Below, piece by piece: positions 50,063-57,110 of a DNA stretch of 57,110 nt. The position numbers and the translations under genes are program-made. The DNA is taken from assembly GCA_017522065.1 (NCBI GenBank), contig JAFXAD010000023.1, forward strand, positions 1 through 57,110, given 5' to 3'. Within the stretch, counting starts at the first letter, position 1; every line of letters starts with the position of its first letter. The notes under the pieces are model-generated. The model was not told the origin of the DNA. It saw nothing but the letters and a program-made list of their open reading frames with translations, and ran no database searches. Source of the stretch: Bacteroidales bacterium (lineage in GTDB: Bacteria > Bacteroidota > Bacteroidia > Bacteroidales > P3).

Positions 50063-51082
50063 TCAGTGCAGATTTTCCAGCAGGCGTTTGATGGTGCGGG
50101 CTATCGATTTCTTTTCGTACAGCACGGCATAGACGGCTTCGACTATAGGCATCGGGAAATCCATGTCGCGACGTATCTTTTCTACACCCTTGGCGGCGTA
50201 GTAGCCTTCGGCGACCATCTTCATTTCGAGTTGGGCCGATTTGACGGTGTAGCCGTAGCCGAGCATGTTGCCAAAGGTGCGGTTGCGGCTGAACTGCGAG
50301 TAGCTGGTAACCAGCAGGTCGCCCAGGTAAGCAAAGCTCTCGAACTGGCGCAAGCGTCCGTCGGCATTGAAGTCGCCGCCGCCTATCATGGGCGAGATGC
50401 GCTGCATGAAGTCGGTCATTTCTTGCAATGCGTTGGATATCAGTACGGCAATAATGTTGTCGCCGTAGCCGAGCCCGCGACACATGCCGGCAGCGATGGC
50501 GTAGATGTTTTTGAGGACTGCGGCGCATTCGATGCCCATCATGTCGGTCGAGTAGGTGGTTTTGATGTAGTTGCAGCTGATTTGGTTGCGTACGTCTTCG
50601 GCGAAGGCGCGGTTGGTCGATGCCACAGCAAGGTAGGTGAGTCGCTGTCGTGCTGCTTCTTCGGCGTGCGAGGGACCGCTGATGACGCACAAATGGCTGT
50701 AGTCCACGCCTATTTGTTCGCGGAGGTATTCGGTGATGATGGTCGTGTATTCGGGCACTATGCCCTTGACGGCCGAGATGAACCTCTTGCTCTGAAGCAA
50801 CTCTTTCGGGATGTCCTTCATGGCTTTATGTATGAATGCAGAGGGGATGACAAGGTATATGTCGTCGCTGCGTTCTATAACCTCGCGGATGTCGCTGCTG
50901 ATGAATACCCGGTCGGTGTCGATATATGCCTCGCTGAGGTATATGGGGTTGTGTTTTTCCTCGCGCAGAACAGGGATGGCCTCTTCTTCGCGTACCCACC
51001 AGTTTATGCGGCGGTCTTTCTTTTCGAGCAGTATTTTGACGATTGCGGTAGCCCAACTACCGCTTCCTAAAAGTCCTATCAT
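50063..51082 (-). CDS. gpsA: NAD(P)H-dependent glycerol-3-phosphate dehydrogenase
   Basis: From MIGLLGSGSWATAIVK (51082) the protein is 339 residues, normal for GpsA. NAD motif GLLGSGSWATA, the loop VISGPSHAEEAARQ, and the catalytic-domain motif AVLKNIYAIAAGMCRGLGYG with Lys are present. It reduces dihydroxyacetone phosphate to sn-glycerol-3-phosphate for phospholipid synthesis. An upstream start at 51154 would include a leader hairpin at 51109-51129, so it is rejected. Confidence 0.96.
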   Translation of the reverse strand: MIGLLGSGSWATAIVKILLEKKDRRINWWVREEEAIPVLREEKHNPIYLSEAYIDTDRVFISSDIREVIERSDDIYLVIPSAFIHKAMKDIPKELLQSKRFISAVKGIVPEYTTIITEYLREQIGVDYSHLCVISGPSHAEEAARQRLTYLAVASTNRAFAEDVRNQISCNYIKTTYSTDMMGIECAAVLKNIYAIAAGMCRGLGYGDNIIAVLISNALQEMTDFMQRISPMIGGGDFNADGRLRQFESFAYLGDLLVTSYSQFSRNRTFGNMLGYGYTVKSAQLEMKMVAEGYYAAKGVEKIRRDMDFPMPIVEAVYAVLYEKKSIARTIKRLLENLH

Positions 51083-51108
51083 GATATGATGTGTTTTGTT
51101 GTTGTTGG

Positions 51109-51129
51109 GCACTCGGGGTTGGCGAGTGC
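51109..51129 (-). promoter_or_regulatory. Hairpin in the gpsA leader
   Basis: GCACTCG/CGAGTGC, 7-bp perfect stem with a 7-nt loop, 27 nt upstream of the ATG. Could modulate translation or be an old repeat hairpin. Confidence 0.45.
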
Positions 51130-51189
51130 TTGATAATATCATTAAATAACACATTTATGATGTTAATATTTTGTCGAAAGCGTTTTTTT

Positions 51190-51202
51190 TTATATTTTTG
51201 CA
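51190..51202 (+). promoter_or_regulatory. -7 element TATTTTTG of the pepD gene
   Basis: The sequence tatatttttgcaaaa contains TATTTTTGCA about 50 nt before the ATG at 51252; an open frame starting at 51171 would span it and is rejected. Confidence 0.65.
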
Positions 51203-51251
51203 AAAATATTCAGAAATTAACAATCCCTCAAAACAACACAGAATAAAGATT

Positions 51252-52697
51252 ATGCTCTCAAATTTGAAACCCGCTGCCGTATGGCACTATTTTGGCGAGA
51301 TTATGCAAATCCCGCGTCCATCGAAACATGAAGAGAAGATTTCGGCATACCTGCAGAATTTTGGCCGCGAACATGGCTTGGAAACCTTGAGCGACGAACT
51401 GGGCAATGTGCTTATCCGCAAGCCCGCCTCGAAGGGCTATGAGCATTCGCAGGGCGTCTGCATGCAGGCCCACATGGATATGGTCTGCGAGAAGAACGGC
51501 GACAAGCAGTTCGACTTCCTCAAAGATGCAATCCAGCCCGTGCTGGATGGCGACTGGCTCACGGCCGACGGTACCACGCTGGGCGCTGACGACGGCATCG
51601 GCGTGGCTGCTATACTGGCCATCCTTGCCGACGACACCATCGAACACGGTCCCCTCGAAGCCCTTTTCACTATCGACGAGGAGACTGGCCTGACCGGTGC
51701 CGGCGGACTTTCGACCGAATGGCTGCGCAGCGATATCCTGCTCAACTTCGACGACGAGGACGAAGGCGAGTTCTGCATCGGCTGCGCTGGCGGTATCGAC
51801 ACCACCGTCGCTATCGACTACAATACCCGCTACTGTCCTGCAGGCGAAGTGGCTTATCGCGTCAAGGTCAGCGGCTTGAAGGGTGGACATAGTGGCGATG
51901 ACATCAACAAGGGTCTCGGCAACGCCAACAAGATGCTGACCCGCATCCTTTGGAATGCCACCGAGAAGTGCAAAATAGGTCTGGCACGTATCGACGGCGG
52001 TAACCTGCGCAACGCCATTGCCCGCGAAGCATGGGCAGACATCGTCGTTGCCAAGGACTTCGACGCCGATTTCCAGAAGATGGTGGCCGACTTCCGCGAA
52101 CACCTCACGTTCGAGTTCCGTAGCACCGAGCCCGACTTGAAAGTCGAGCTTACGCCCATCGATATGCCGCAGCTGCTCATCGACCGCGAAACGCAGTACA
52201 ACCTCCTCAACGCTCTCTTTGCCTGCGCCCACGGCGTGCTGGCCATGAGCCGCGAGATACCCAACTTCGTCGAAACCTCGACCAACTTGGCTTCGGTCAA
52301 GATGGATGAAAAACAGATACATATCGCCACCAGCCAGCGTAGCAGTGTGGAGAGCGCTAAGCTTGCTGCCGCCCAGAAGATCGAGGCAACTTTCCGCATG
52401 ATTGGCGCCCACGTCAACCACGGCGACGGCTATCCCGGTTGGACACCCAACCCCAGCAGTCGCGTGCTGAAAGTCGGTGTCGAGACTTACAAGGCTTTGT
52501 ATGGTAAAGAGCCCATCGTCCGCGCCATCCACGCCGGACTCGAGTGCGGCCTTATCGGTGAGAAGTATCCCAAGATGGATATGATCAGTTACGGTCCCAC
52601 GCTGCGTGGCGTCCACAGCCCTGACGAGCGCATCGAGATCAAGACCGTCCAGATGTTCTGGGATCTCACCCTGCAGATACTCAAGAACCTGAAGTGA
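51252..52697 (+). CDS. pepD: Aminoacyl-histidine dipeptidase (M20C)
   Basis: From MLSNLKPAAVWHYFGEIMQI (51252) the protein is 481 residues, the normal PepD length. Metal motifs: MQAHMDMVCEKN (His, Asp), GADDGIGVA (bridging Asp) and FTIDEETGLTGAGGL (Glu-Glu). Near the C terminus are HAGLECGLIGEKYP and GVHSPDERI, with the His/Glu ligands. It hydrolyses Xaa-His and related dipeptides in the cytoplasm. Monocistronic. Confidence 0.95.
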   Translation: MLSNLKPAAVWHYFGEIMQIPRPSKHEEKISAYLQNFGREHGLETLSDELGNVLIRKPASKGYEHSQGVCMQAHMDMVCEKNGDKQFDFLKDAIQPVLDGDWLTADGTTLGADDGIGVAAILAILADDTIEHGPLEALFTIDEETGLTGAGGLSTEWLRSDILLNFDDEDEGEFCIGCAGGIDTTVAIDYNTRYCPAGEVAYRVKVSGLKGGHSGDDINKGLGNANKMLTRILWNATEKCKIGLARIDGGNLRNAIAREAWADIVVAKDFDADFQKMVADFREHLTFEFRSTEPDLKVELTPIDMPQLLIDRETQYNLLNALFACAHGVLAMSREIPNFVETSTNLASVKMDEKQIHIATSQRSSVESAKLAAAQKIEATFRMIGAHVNHGDGYPGWTPNPSSRVLKVGVETYKALYGKEPIVRAIHAGLECGLIGEKYPKMDMISYGPTLRGVHSPDERIEIKTVQMFWDLTLQILKNLK

Positions 52698-52734
52698 AAA
52701 CTTCGTTGTCGGCCGAGCCGACGGCACACCACAA

Positions 52735-52780
52735 AAATGAAAACCAAAACGAAAAGTACTACGCGGAGAACGGAGATGTG
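52735..52780 (+). repeat. Purine repeat after pepD
   Basis: Sequence aaaatgaaaaccaaaacg continues to gcggagaacggagatgtgag, mixing the gaaaac repeat with the gagaacggag family seen at 55486-55570. It follows the plus-strand pepD gene and is purine-rich on that strand. Confidence 0.7.
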
Positions 52781-52794
52781 AGATTGACAAACCA

Positions 52795-52826
52795 ATTGCG
52801 GCGGATTATTCAAATCCGCCGCAATT
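52795..52826. terminator. Bidirectional intrinsic terminator
   Basis: ttgcggcggatt/aaatccgccgcaa stem followed by ttttattta, between convergent pepD and the DUF2442 gene. Confidence 0.88.
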
Positions 52827-52830
52827 TTAT

Positions 52831-53100
52831 TTATACCCTCTTCCCATATTCGTAAATTGTGTCGGATGGCAAGTCGATATTGTCATTCCAATACACCACT
52901 GTCCTGCTCGAATCCAATTGCGCCTGATACCATAACCCGTTTATCGTTTTTAATTCAGAGAAACAGTCAATAGATGCAATGTCCTCGGCAACATCATATA
53001 TCACCTTGCATCCGTCGTCGAACACAACGGATAGTTTATAGTTGTTCTGTGGAACAATTGATTTTATGCGTGGTATGCTGTTCAGTGCATCAAACATCAT
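52831..53100 (-). CDS. DUF2442 domain protein
   Basis: The ATG at 53100 (or 53097) gives ~89 residues. DUF2442 features: IKSIVPQNNYKLSVVFDDG, YDVAEDIASIDCFSELK, IDLPSDTIYEYGKRV. Usually such genes are paired with DUF4160 or toxin-like partners and may be small antitoxin-like regulators, but no function is proven. The ATG overlaps the 3' end of a HEPN remnant, a remainder of an older gene pair. A TTG start at 53124 is less likely. Confidence 0.78.
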   Translation of the reverse strand: MMFDALNSIPRIKSIVPQNNYKLSVVFDDGCKVIYDVAEDIASIDCFSELKTINGLWYQAQLDSSRTVVYWNDNIDLPSDTIYEYGKRV

Positions 53101-53280
53101 TGCTTTTGAGGATGATGGATTCAATGGTATCCAAGAATTTATTTGCTAATGGAACCAAAGGAAGTACGTCAGCGGATGTGACAACTTTCCAATCGTCATA
53201 GTCGCCACTTTGGCGTAATTCAAACAGTTGACTGTAGAACTTCCCGTCGTAACGGATGTTTCTACGTAGCGGTGGTTGAT
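53090..53280 (-). pseudogene. HEPN-domain protein C-terminal remnant
   Basis: The minus-strand frame ending at 53090 reads IRYDGKFYSQLFELRQSGDY, then DDWKVVTSADVLPLVPLANK and FLDTIESIIL. This is the C-terminal half of HEPN (MNT/HEPN toxin-like) proteins. There is no start codon. Coding similarity stops at the hairpin repeat 53290-53340, so the gene was cut there. Confidence 0.6.
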
Positions 53281-53289
53281 AGGTATCGG

Positions 53290-53341
53290 TTGGGTCGGAT
53301 TTGCAATCCGACCCAATTTAATATAAGGATTTGCAATCCGC
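53290..53341. repeat. Two GGATT-TGC-AATCC hairpins
   Basis: A perfect 12-bp stem TTGGGTCGGATT-TGC-AATCCGACCCAA (53290-53316) is followed by a short copy GGATT-TGC-AATCC (53327-53339). It is at the cut end of the HEPN remnant. Confidence 0.8.
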
Positions 53342-53429
53342 AAAATAGTGAAAAAACTCAGACCAAACGAAGTTGGTGACTAATTGCATATTTTCTCTGT
53401 CGCGAATGGATGAAAAAGAATTAAATAGG

Positions 53430-53681
53430 TTATCCTTGTTGCAGCATTCCGCTGATATCGTTGAGGGTGTATTCGATGCCGGCGGTATGGAGGGCTTCGT
53501 AGTGGTCGATGATGTAGCGGTCGGCGCCACTGCGGTCGAAAAGGTCGTAGGTCTCGCGGCCTTGTGTGCCGTGAATCCGTTTGTATTCTTCAATACAATA
53601 GATTAGGAATTCCAGTGGTTTGCTAATAAATAGACGCTTGAAATGATATGTTGCGGAACAGTTCCCATTCCGCTGGCGCAC
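53430..53681 (-). CDS. DUF3791 domain small protein
   Basis: The frame from a GTG at 53681 gives 83 residues. Residues 22-80 match DUF3791 (LEFLIYCIEEYKRIHGTQGR, ETYDLFDRSGADRYIIDHYE, IEYTLNDISGML). DUF3791 genes usually accompany a DUF3990 ADP-ribosyltransferase-like gene; none is here. The first 21 residues do not look like family sequence, so the native start may be worn. It is 31 bases after the toxin stop. Confidence 0.65.
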   Translation of the reverse strand: MRQRNGNCSATYHFKRLFISKPLEFLIYCIEEYKRIHGTQGRETYDLFDRSGADRYIIDHYEALHTAGIEYTLNDISGMLQQG

Positions 53682-53712
53682 ACATTAGAATGTTGTGTGA
53701 GGAAAGATGGAT

Positions 53713-54033
53713 TCACATTTTTCCGAGCAGGAGAGGTAGGCGGTCGGGGTTCTGTTGGTTGTTCCAGACGTATAGGATCCGAACTGTTGTTCCGACGATG
53801 GAATACACAATGGAAATCTTCTTTACATGCAGCATCCTGATTTCGTATCCGCGATAGTCGAGGTCTTTGTATCGCACTCCGATGCGTGGAAACTGTCGCA
53901 GCTGCGCTATGCGTTCTGTCAACGAGGCGTACACCTGTGCCAGCACTTGATATCCGAATTCTGCACAGACATATTCCAGCTCGGCTTCGAGCGCTTGTCG
54001 CGCTTCGGCGAGCCACACTATCTCATAATCCAT
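53713..54033 (-). CDS. RelE/ParE-family toxin
   Basis: From MDYEIVWLAEARQALEAELE (54033) the protein is 106 residues. ParE features are EYVCAEFGYQVLAQVYASL, LRQFPRIGVRYKDLDYRG and the last strand IVYSIVGTTVRILYVWNNQQ. Such toxins inhibit gyrase (ParE) or cleave mRNA on ribosomes (RelE). The N-terminal extension up to 54105 overlaps the antitoxin coding region and is not needed. Intact, unlike the remnant at 11810. Confidence 0.88.
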   Translation of the reverse strand: MDYEIVWLAEARQALEAELEYVCAEFGYQVLAQVYASLTERIAQLRQFPRIGVRYKDLDYRGYEIRMLHVKKISIVYSIVGTTVRILYVWNNQQNPDRLPLLLGKM

Positions 54034-54298
54034 ATCGTTCGCGGATGCTGGAGAGAACCTCGTCGTTGGAATAGAATGTGGCTTTGCCGCTCTCGATTTG
54101 GTCAATCCGTTTGTGGAGGGTGGATTTCATTTCGTTGTAGGTGTGCGCATTGGGCGACTTGACAGATGTCTCTGCATCGTCGATGTCCATCATGTCGTCG
54201 ACCCAGGCCTGCAACCATTGGCCAAACCGTTCGCTGTCGATGCCGGGATAATTGCGAGACAACAGATTCTCATCCACCGTGATATTGTAGTTGCACAT
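54023..54298 (-). CDS. Antitoxin partner of the RelE/ParE toxin
   Basis: From MCNYNITVDENLLSRNYPGI (54298) the protein is 91 residues. Its start NITVDENLL and the C-terminal SNDEVLSSIRERYGL, the likely toxin-binding tail, match antitoxins that precede ParE genes in Bacteroidetes. The stop overlaps the toxin start by 11 bases. Such antitoxins usually repress their own promoter; here TACTTTTG lies 28 nt upstream. Confidence 0.8.
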   Translation of the reverse strand: MCNYNITVDENLLSRNYPGIDSERFGQWLQAWVDDMMDIDDAETSVKSPNAHTYNEMKSTLHKRIDQIESGKATFYSNDEVLSSIRERYGL

Positions 54299-54325
54299 AA
54301 GCTCTACCTTTTTGTTTTTCTTTTG

Positions 54326-54333
54326 CAAAAGTA
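54326..54333 (-). promoter_or_regulatory. -7 element TACTTTTG of the toxin-antitoxin operon
   Basis: TACTTTTGCA on the minus strand, 28 nt before the antitoxin ATG. Confidence 0.75.
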
Positions 54334-54496
54334 CGTAAATAATCCGATATGACAATAATAAATTCGAAACACACAGGTTTTCAAGTCTGTTTGTTTTCTG
54401 ATTTGTCTGTGTTGCAAAGGTAGATGATCAAAATTTCCAAGCCGTTTATAGATTTAATTTCGAGGTGCCACTTTTTGTCACTTTGCGAAAAGTTAG

Positions 54497-54504
54497 TACT
54501 TTTG
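54497..54504 (+). promoter_or_regulatory. -7 element TACTTTTG with 4-nt gap to a GTG start
   Basis: TACTTTTG-CAGC-GTG: same spacing as at 29857-29864. The EamA protein needs its first residues for TM1, so the GTG is likely the real start and the mRNA leaderless. Confidence 0.65.
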
Positions 54505-54508
54505 CAGC

Positions 54509-55486
54509 GTGAAAAAATCGCAGGTTATAGGACATCTGGCGGCGGCGGTGACGTATGTTATCTTTGGTCTTAACATCGTGTTCTGCCGCGATATAGCTAC
54601 CGAGAGCGGGCTGGCTCCCATCACGCTTTTTGCTATGCGGGCGTTGGTGGCGGCGGCTCTGTTTTGGCTGGTTTCTCTGTTAGACTACGTACGAAAACGA
54701 AGACGAAAACGGAAAGGGCTTCTTGCTGAAACGGAACCTTTGTATGAAAAAGTGCCTTTCCCTGACCTGATGAAGATATTCGGCGCCGCCGTTATAGGCA
54801 TTTTTCTGCCGCAGGTGACGTTCCTCAACGCCATAGCGCAAACCAAGCCGGTCGACCTTTCTATTATCACCACCATAACGCCTATATTGACAATGTTTTC
54901 GGCAGCCATATTCCTGCGCGAACCCATAACGTGGAAGAAGGCAGGGGGTGTGTTGCTCAGCTTTGTGGGCATCGTGTGGATAATACTGCAGAGCAACGCC
55001 CACAAGGGTGCTGCCAACCAAGAGACGACGGCGATGGGCATCACCTATACAATCCTCAACTGCGCCATATTTGCTCTCTATCTGGGCACTTGCCGCAAAT
55101 TGGTGGCGCGCTACTCGGTGGTGACGATGATGAAGTGGATGTTCCTCGTCTCGCTGGTGCTGTCGCTGCCCTTCGCTCTGCCGAAGATGGCGACGAGTGA
55201 TTTCGCTGCCATCAGCACCACGGTGTGGTTGGAGATTGGGTTTCTCATTCTTTTCGCTACCTTTGTGGCCTATTTCCTGCTGCCGATAGGGCAGGCGCGT
55301 ATTCGGCCCACACTGGTGAGCATGTACGGATACCTGCAGCCGCTGATAGCCATTGCCGTGGCTATTGCCTCGGGCAGCGACCGCCTGACATTGACCAAGG
55401 TGGTGGCTGCTCTGCTGGTCTTTGCTGGCGTTTGGATCGTCACCACCAGCAAGGCCGCAGATTTCGATGTGAGAACGAAGAAGTGA
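54509..55486 (+). CDS. EamA/DMT-family transporter
   Basis: The 325-residue protein has ten predicted membrane segments in two EamA repeats (AAAVTYVIFGLNIVFCRDIA ... ITPILTMFSAAIFLREPITW; ITYTILNCAIFALYLGTC ... YLQPLIAIAVAIASGSDRLT). The family exports metabolites and amino acids; substrate unknown. The loop between TM2 and TM3 holds YVRKRRRKRKGLL, encoded by a purine-repeat insertion at 54688-54714. GTG start at 54509. Confidence 0.88.
   Translation: MKKSQVIGHLAAAVTYVIFGLNIVFCRDIATESGLAPITLFAMRALVAAALFWLVSLLDYVRKRRRKRKGLLAETEPLYEKVPFPDLMKIFGAAVIGIFLPQVTFLNAIAQTKPVDLSIITTITPILTMFSAAIFLREPITWKKAGGVLLSFVGIVWIILQSNAHKGAANQETTAMGITYTILNCAIFALYLGTCRKLVARYSVVTMMKWMFLVSLVLSLPFALPKMATSDFAAISTTVWLEIGFLILFATFVAYFLLPIGQARIRPTLVSMYGYLQPLIAIAVAIASGSDRLTLTKVVAALLVFAGVWIVTTSKAADFDVRTKK
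54688..54714 (+). repeat. In-frame purine-repeat insertion inside the EamA gene
   Basis: cgtacgaaaacgaagacg and following aaaacgg lie in frame and code a Lys/Arg-rich cytoplasmic loop. The unit is the same as the intergenic repeats. Confidence 0.75.
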
Positions 55487-55662
55487 GAACGGAAAACCGA
55501 GAAGTGAGAACGGAGAAGTGAGAACGGAGAACGAAGAAGTGAGAACGGAGAACTGAAAACGGAGAACTTTGGAGCGGCAGCCAGTTATCACATCTCACAT
55601 CCCACATCTCACATCCCACATCTCACATCTCACATCCCACATCCCACATTTCCGTTTTCCTT
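55478..55662 (+). repeat. Two adjacent microsatellites: gagaacggagaagt and cacatctcacatccc
   Basis: First, about six degenerate units of gagaacggagaagtg / gaacgaagaagtga (55478-55568). Then nine units of cacatctcacatccc type, 6-8 bases (55589-55650). They fill the gap between the EamA stop and the porin gene. Units of the first type also appear at 46540 and 52763. Confidence 0.85.
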
Positions 55663-55769
55663 GCTCATTCGCTACAATTCATTAGTCATCCGGACTAAAT
55701 CACTAATTGTGGTTATTGTCCGGACTCTTGATGTTGTGGATTTTTGCATTCGACATATTAGAAAGTAGA
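55663..55769 (+). promoter_or_regulatory. Leader/promoter region of the porin gene
   Basis: Two TCCGGACT words about 30 nt apart (55689 and 55719 regions) and a GGATTTTTGCA near 55737-55749 that partly fits TAnnTTTG precede the porin ATG. The repeated TCCGGAC could be an operator; this is inference. Confidence 0.35.
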
Positions 55770-57071
55770 ATGAGTAGAATTGTTTGTAAATTAACACTAT
55801 GCACCGTTTTTGCGTGCTTACTAACGATGCCTGTTTCCGCCCAAACCGACACAACGACTAAAAAATCACGACTCACAATCGGTGGCTATGGAGAGGCGGT
55901 CTATAGTTACCATTTCTATAGTGACAATGTGTTCCGTTATAGCCATGCCGATCGTTATAAGGATGATCCGGGATTTGGGCGTGTAGACATTCCTCATGCA
56001 GTGATAATGCTTGGCTACGACTTTGGCCACGGATGGTCTGTAGGAACTGAAATCGAATTTGAACATGGTGGAATAGAAGCTGCTACCGAGAAGGAATCCG
56101 AAGAGACCGGCGAGTTCGAGCAAGAGATTGAGCGTGGCGGCGAGGTGGCCTTGGAGCAGTTCTGGGTGCAGAAATCGTTCAACAAGCATTTCAACATCAG
56201 GGCCGGCCACATTGTTGTGCCTGTGGGTATGACCAACAACAACCACACTCCCAACATGTTCTTCAGTGTGTACCGTCCCGAGGGTGAGAACACCATCATG
56301 CCATGCACATGGCACGAGACAGGCCTCAGCCTGTGGGGTCGCGCTGGCAGCTGGCGCTACGAGGTGCAGCTGTTACCGTCGCTGAACAGCAATTTCTTCA
56401 ATGATGCCGGATGGATACACAATGGTTCGGCATCGCCCTACGAGTTCCGTCCGGCCAATGGCATTGCGACGGCGCCCCGTATTGACTGGACTGGTATCGA
56501 GGGTCTTAGACTCAGTCTGAGCGGCTATGCCGGCAACAGCTTCAACAACGACATCACCACTACGGTGTACAGCGAAACATCGCGGTACTATGGCGCAAAA
56601 GGTACTGTGCTTGTCGGCGCGTTCGACTTCGCTTACCGCAACCGTTGGCTTACACTCCGCGGCAATCTGGACTACGGTCACCTCGGCGACGCAGCGCTGA
56701 TTTCGAGCCGCAACAAAAACCAGACCACAATGAGCGGCAACCCATACCCGCACACCACTGTCGGCGAGAGCGCATACGACGCCTCTATCGAAGCCGGCGT
56801 CAATCTGCTGACTTGGTGCTACGAACGTGCCAAGAACAGACGGCTCTACCTTTTCGCACGCTACGACCACTACGACAGTTTTGTCCCTGCCGAGGGGCTG
56901 AACGATGTGGAATGGGCTGAACGTCAATACGTGTCGGCAGGTCTGAACTACTATCCTATTCCGGAGATAGCAATCAAGGCCGAGGGTGGAGTTCGTATAC
57001 TGGATAGCCAGTACAACAACGAGCCCTTCTTCGCTCTTGGCATAACCTGGACGGGCTTCTTCAAACACTAA
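55770..57071 (+). CDS. Outer-membrane porin-like beta-barrel
   Basis: From MSRIVCKLTLCTVFACLLTM (55770) the protein is 433 residues with a signal peptide ending SAQ. It is rich in alternating aromatic strands (LTIGGYGEAVYSYHFYS, GWSVGTEIEFEH, FNIRAGHIVVPVGMTNNNH, AIKAEGGVRILD, FFALGITWTGFFKH) like Bacteroidetes phosphate-selective-porin-type barrels, and ends in an aromatic-basic residue as typical for barrels. It has no TonB plug or SusC/D neighbour, so passive diffusion is likely. Substrate unknown. Confidence 0.8.
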   Translation: MSRIVCKLTLCTVFACLLTMPVSAQTDTTTKKSRLTIGGYGEAVYSYHFYSDNVFRYSHADRYKDDPGFGRVDIPHAVIMLGYDFGHGWSVGTEIEFEHGGIEAATEKESEETGEFEQEIERGGEVALEQFWVQKSFNKHFNIRAGHIVVPVGMTNNNHTPNMFFSVYRPEGENTIMPCTWHETGLSLWGRAGSWRYEVQLLPSLNSNFFNDAGWIHNGSASPYEFRPANGIATAPRIDWTGIEGLRLSLSGYAGNSFNNDITTTVYSETSRYYGAKGTVLVGAFDFAYRNRWLTLRGNLDYGHLGDAALISSRNKNQTTMSGNPYPHTTVGESAYDASIEAGVNLLTWCYERAKNRRLYLFARYDHYDSFVPAEGLNDVEWAERQYVSAGLNYYPIPEIAIKAEGGVRILDSQYNNEPFFALGITWTGFFKH

Positions 57072-57075
57072 TAGA

Positions 57076-57110
57076 CGGTAAAACGAAGACGAAGACGAAG
57101 ACGAAAACGA
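57076..57110 (+). repeat. Purine repeat at the right edge
   Basis: aaaacgaagacgaagacg units run to the window end after the porin stop, purine-rich on the sense strand. Confidence 0.8.

Noticed and set aside
53146-53343. 65-codon minus-strand frame over the HEPN remnant
   Set aside because: It is the wrong frame; the HEPN-like residues lie in a neighbouring frame.

Overview
The window reads as chromosome of an uncultured or lightly characterised Bacteroidales bacterium (gut or rumen type). The evidence is consistent. Promoters carry the Bacteroidetes -7 element TAnnTTTG (usually TACTTTTGCA). Three secreted proteins end in Por/type IX secretion (T9SS) sorting domains. Lipoprotein signals and DUF families are typical of the phylum (DUF2147, CotH-like, cyclophilin-like, BspA-type LRR, DUF3791). 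No rRNA, tRNA, CRISPR array or intact transposase was found.

Layout. 0.1-11.4 kb is ordinary core or house-cleaning DNA: VanX-like dipeptidase, DUF2147, gamma- and beta-carbonic anhydrases, Ogt, TfoX-N protein, Na/Pi symporter, a T9SS cargo protein, CotH-like protein, LD-carboxypeptidase, flavoprotein and SPL-type radical SAM protein. 11.5-20.8 kb is an accessory island: a broken ParE toxin gene, a visibly AT-rich block (DUF6140-like, helical-repeat protein, PD-(D/E)XK nuclease), a phospholipase-D gene with one in-frame stop, a KOW mini-protein, two families of unrecognised paralogues (A: 3 genes; B: 2 genes plus a broken chimera) driven by a repeated promoter/operator module, then RhuM-Fic and WYL genes. 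20.8-26.8 kb holds membrane, flavin, kinase, GNAT, PheC-like and MFS genes.

26.8-31 kb is a class-M sirtuin/Zn-macrodomain ADP-ribosylation cluster with LRR, PPOX, HxlR and cupin genes. 31-37.2 kb holds a cyclophilin-like and a Cys-nucleophile hydrolase lipoprotein pair, then an apparent DNA-damage/stress operon (vsr, Nudix, DUF4298-PPOX fusion, short UvrA). 37.2-43.1 kb has a tandem PAP2 phosphatase, an HpaII-type restriction-modification pair, a rod-shaped candidate ncRNA upstream of it and a shortened YhcG-like nuclease. 43.1-44.0 kb is a tandem repeat array. 44-57 kb contains a T9SS SGNH/PKD protein, a YD-repeat protein with a Lys/Ala tail, a radical SAM protein, serS, ferredoxin, gpsA, pepD, a degraded DUF2442/HEPN/DUF3791 patch, a RelE/ParE toxin-antitoxin pair, an EamA transporter and an outer-membrane porin-like barrel.

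The most distinctive signals are (1) the family A/B paralogue cluster with an identical 15-nt box placed exactly 27 nt before the -7 element three times; (2) a strand-biased purine repeat (gaaaacgaaaacg-like) that sits between genes and also runs in frame inside coding sequences; (3) a hairpin repeat family whose stem sequences vary while flanks stay constant; (4) a structured RNA with its own promoter and terminator in front of the HpaII system; and (5) two promoters placed so close to start codons that leaderless mRNAs are implied.
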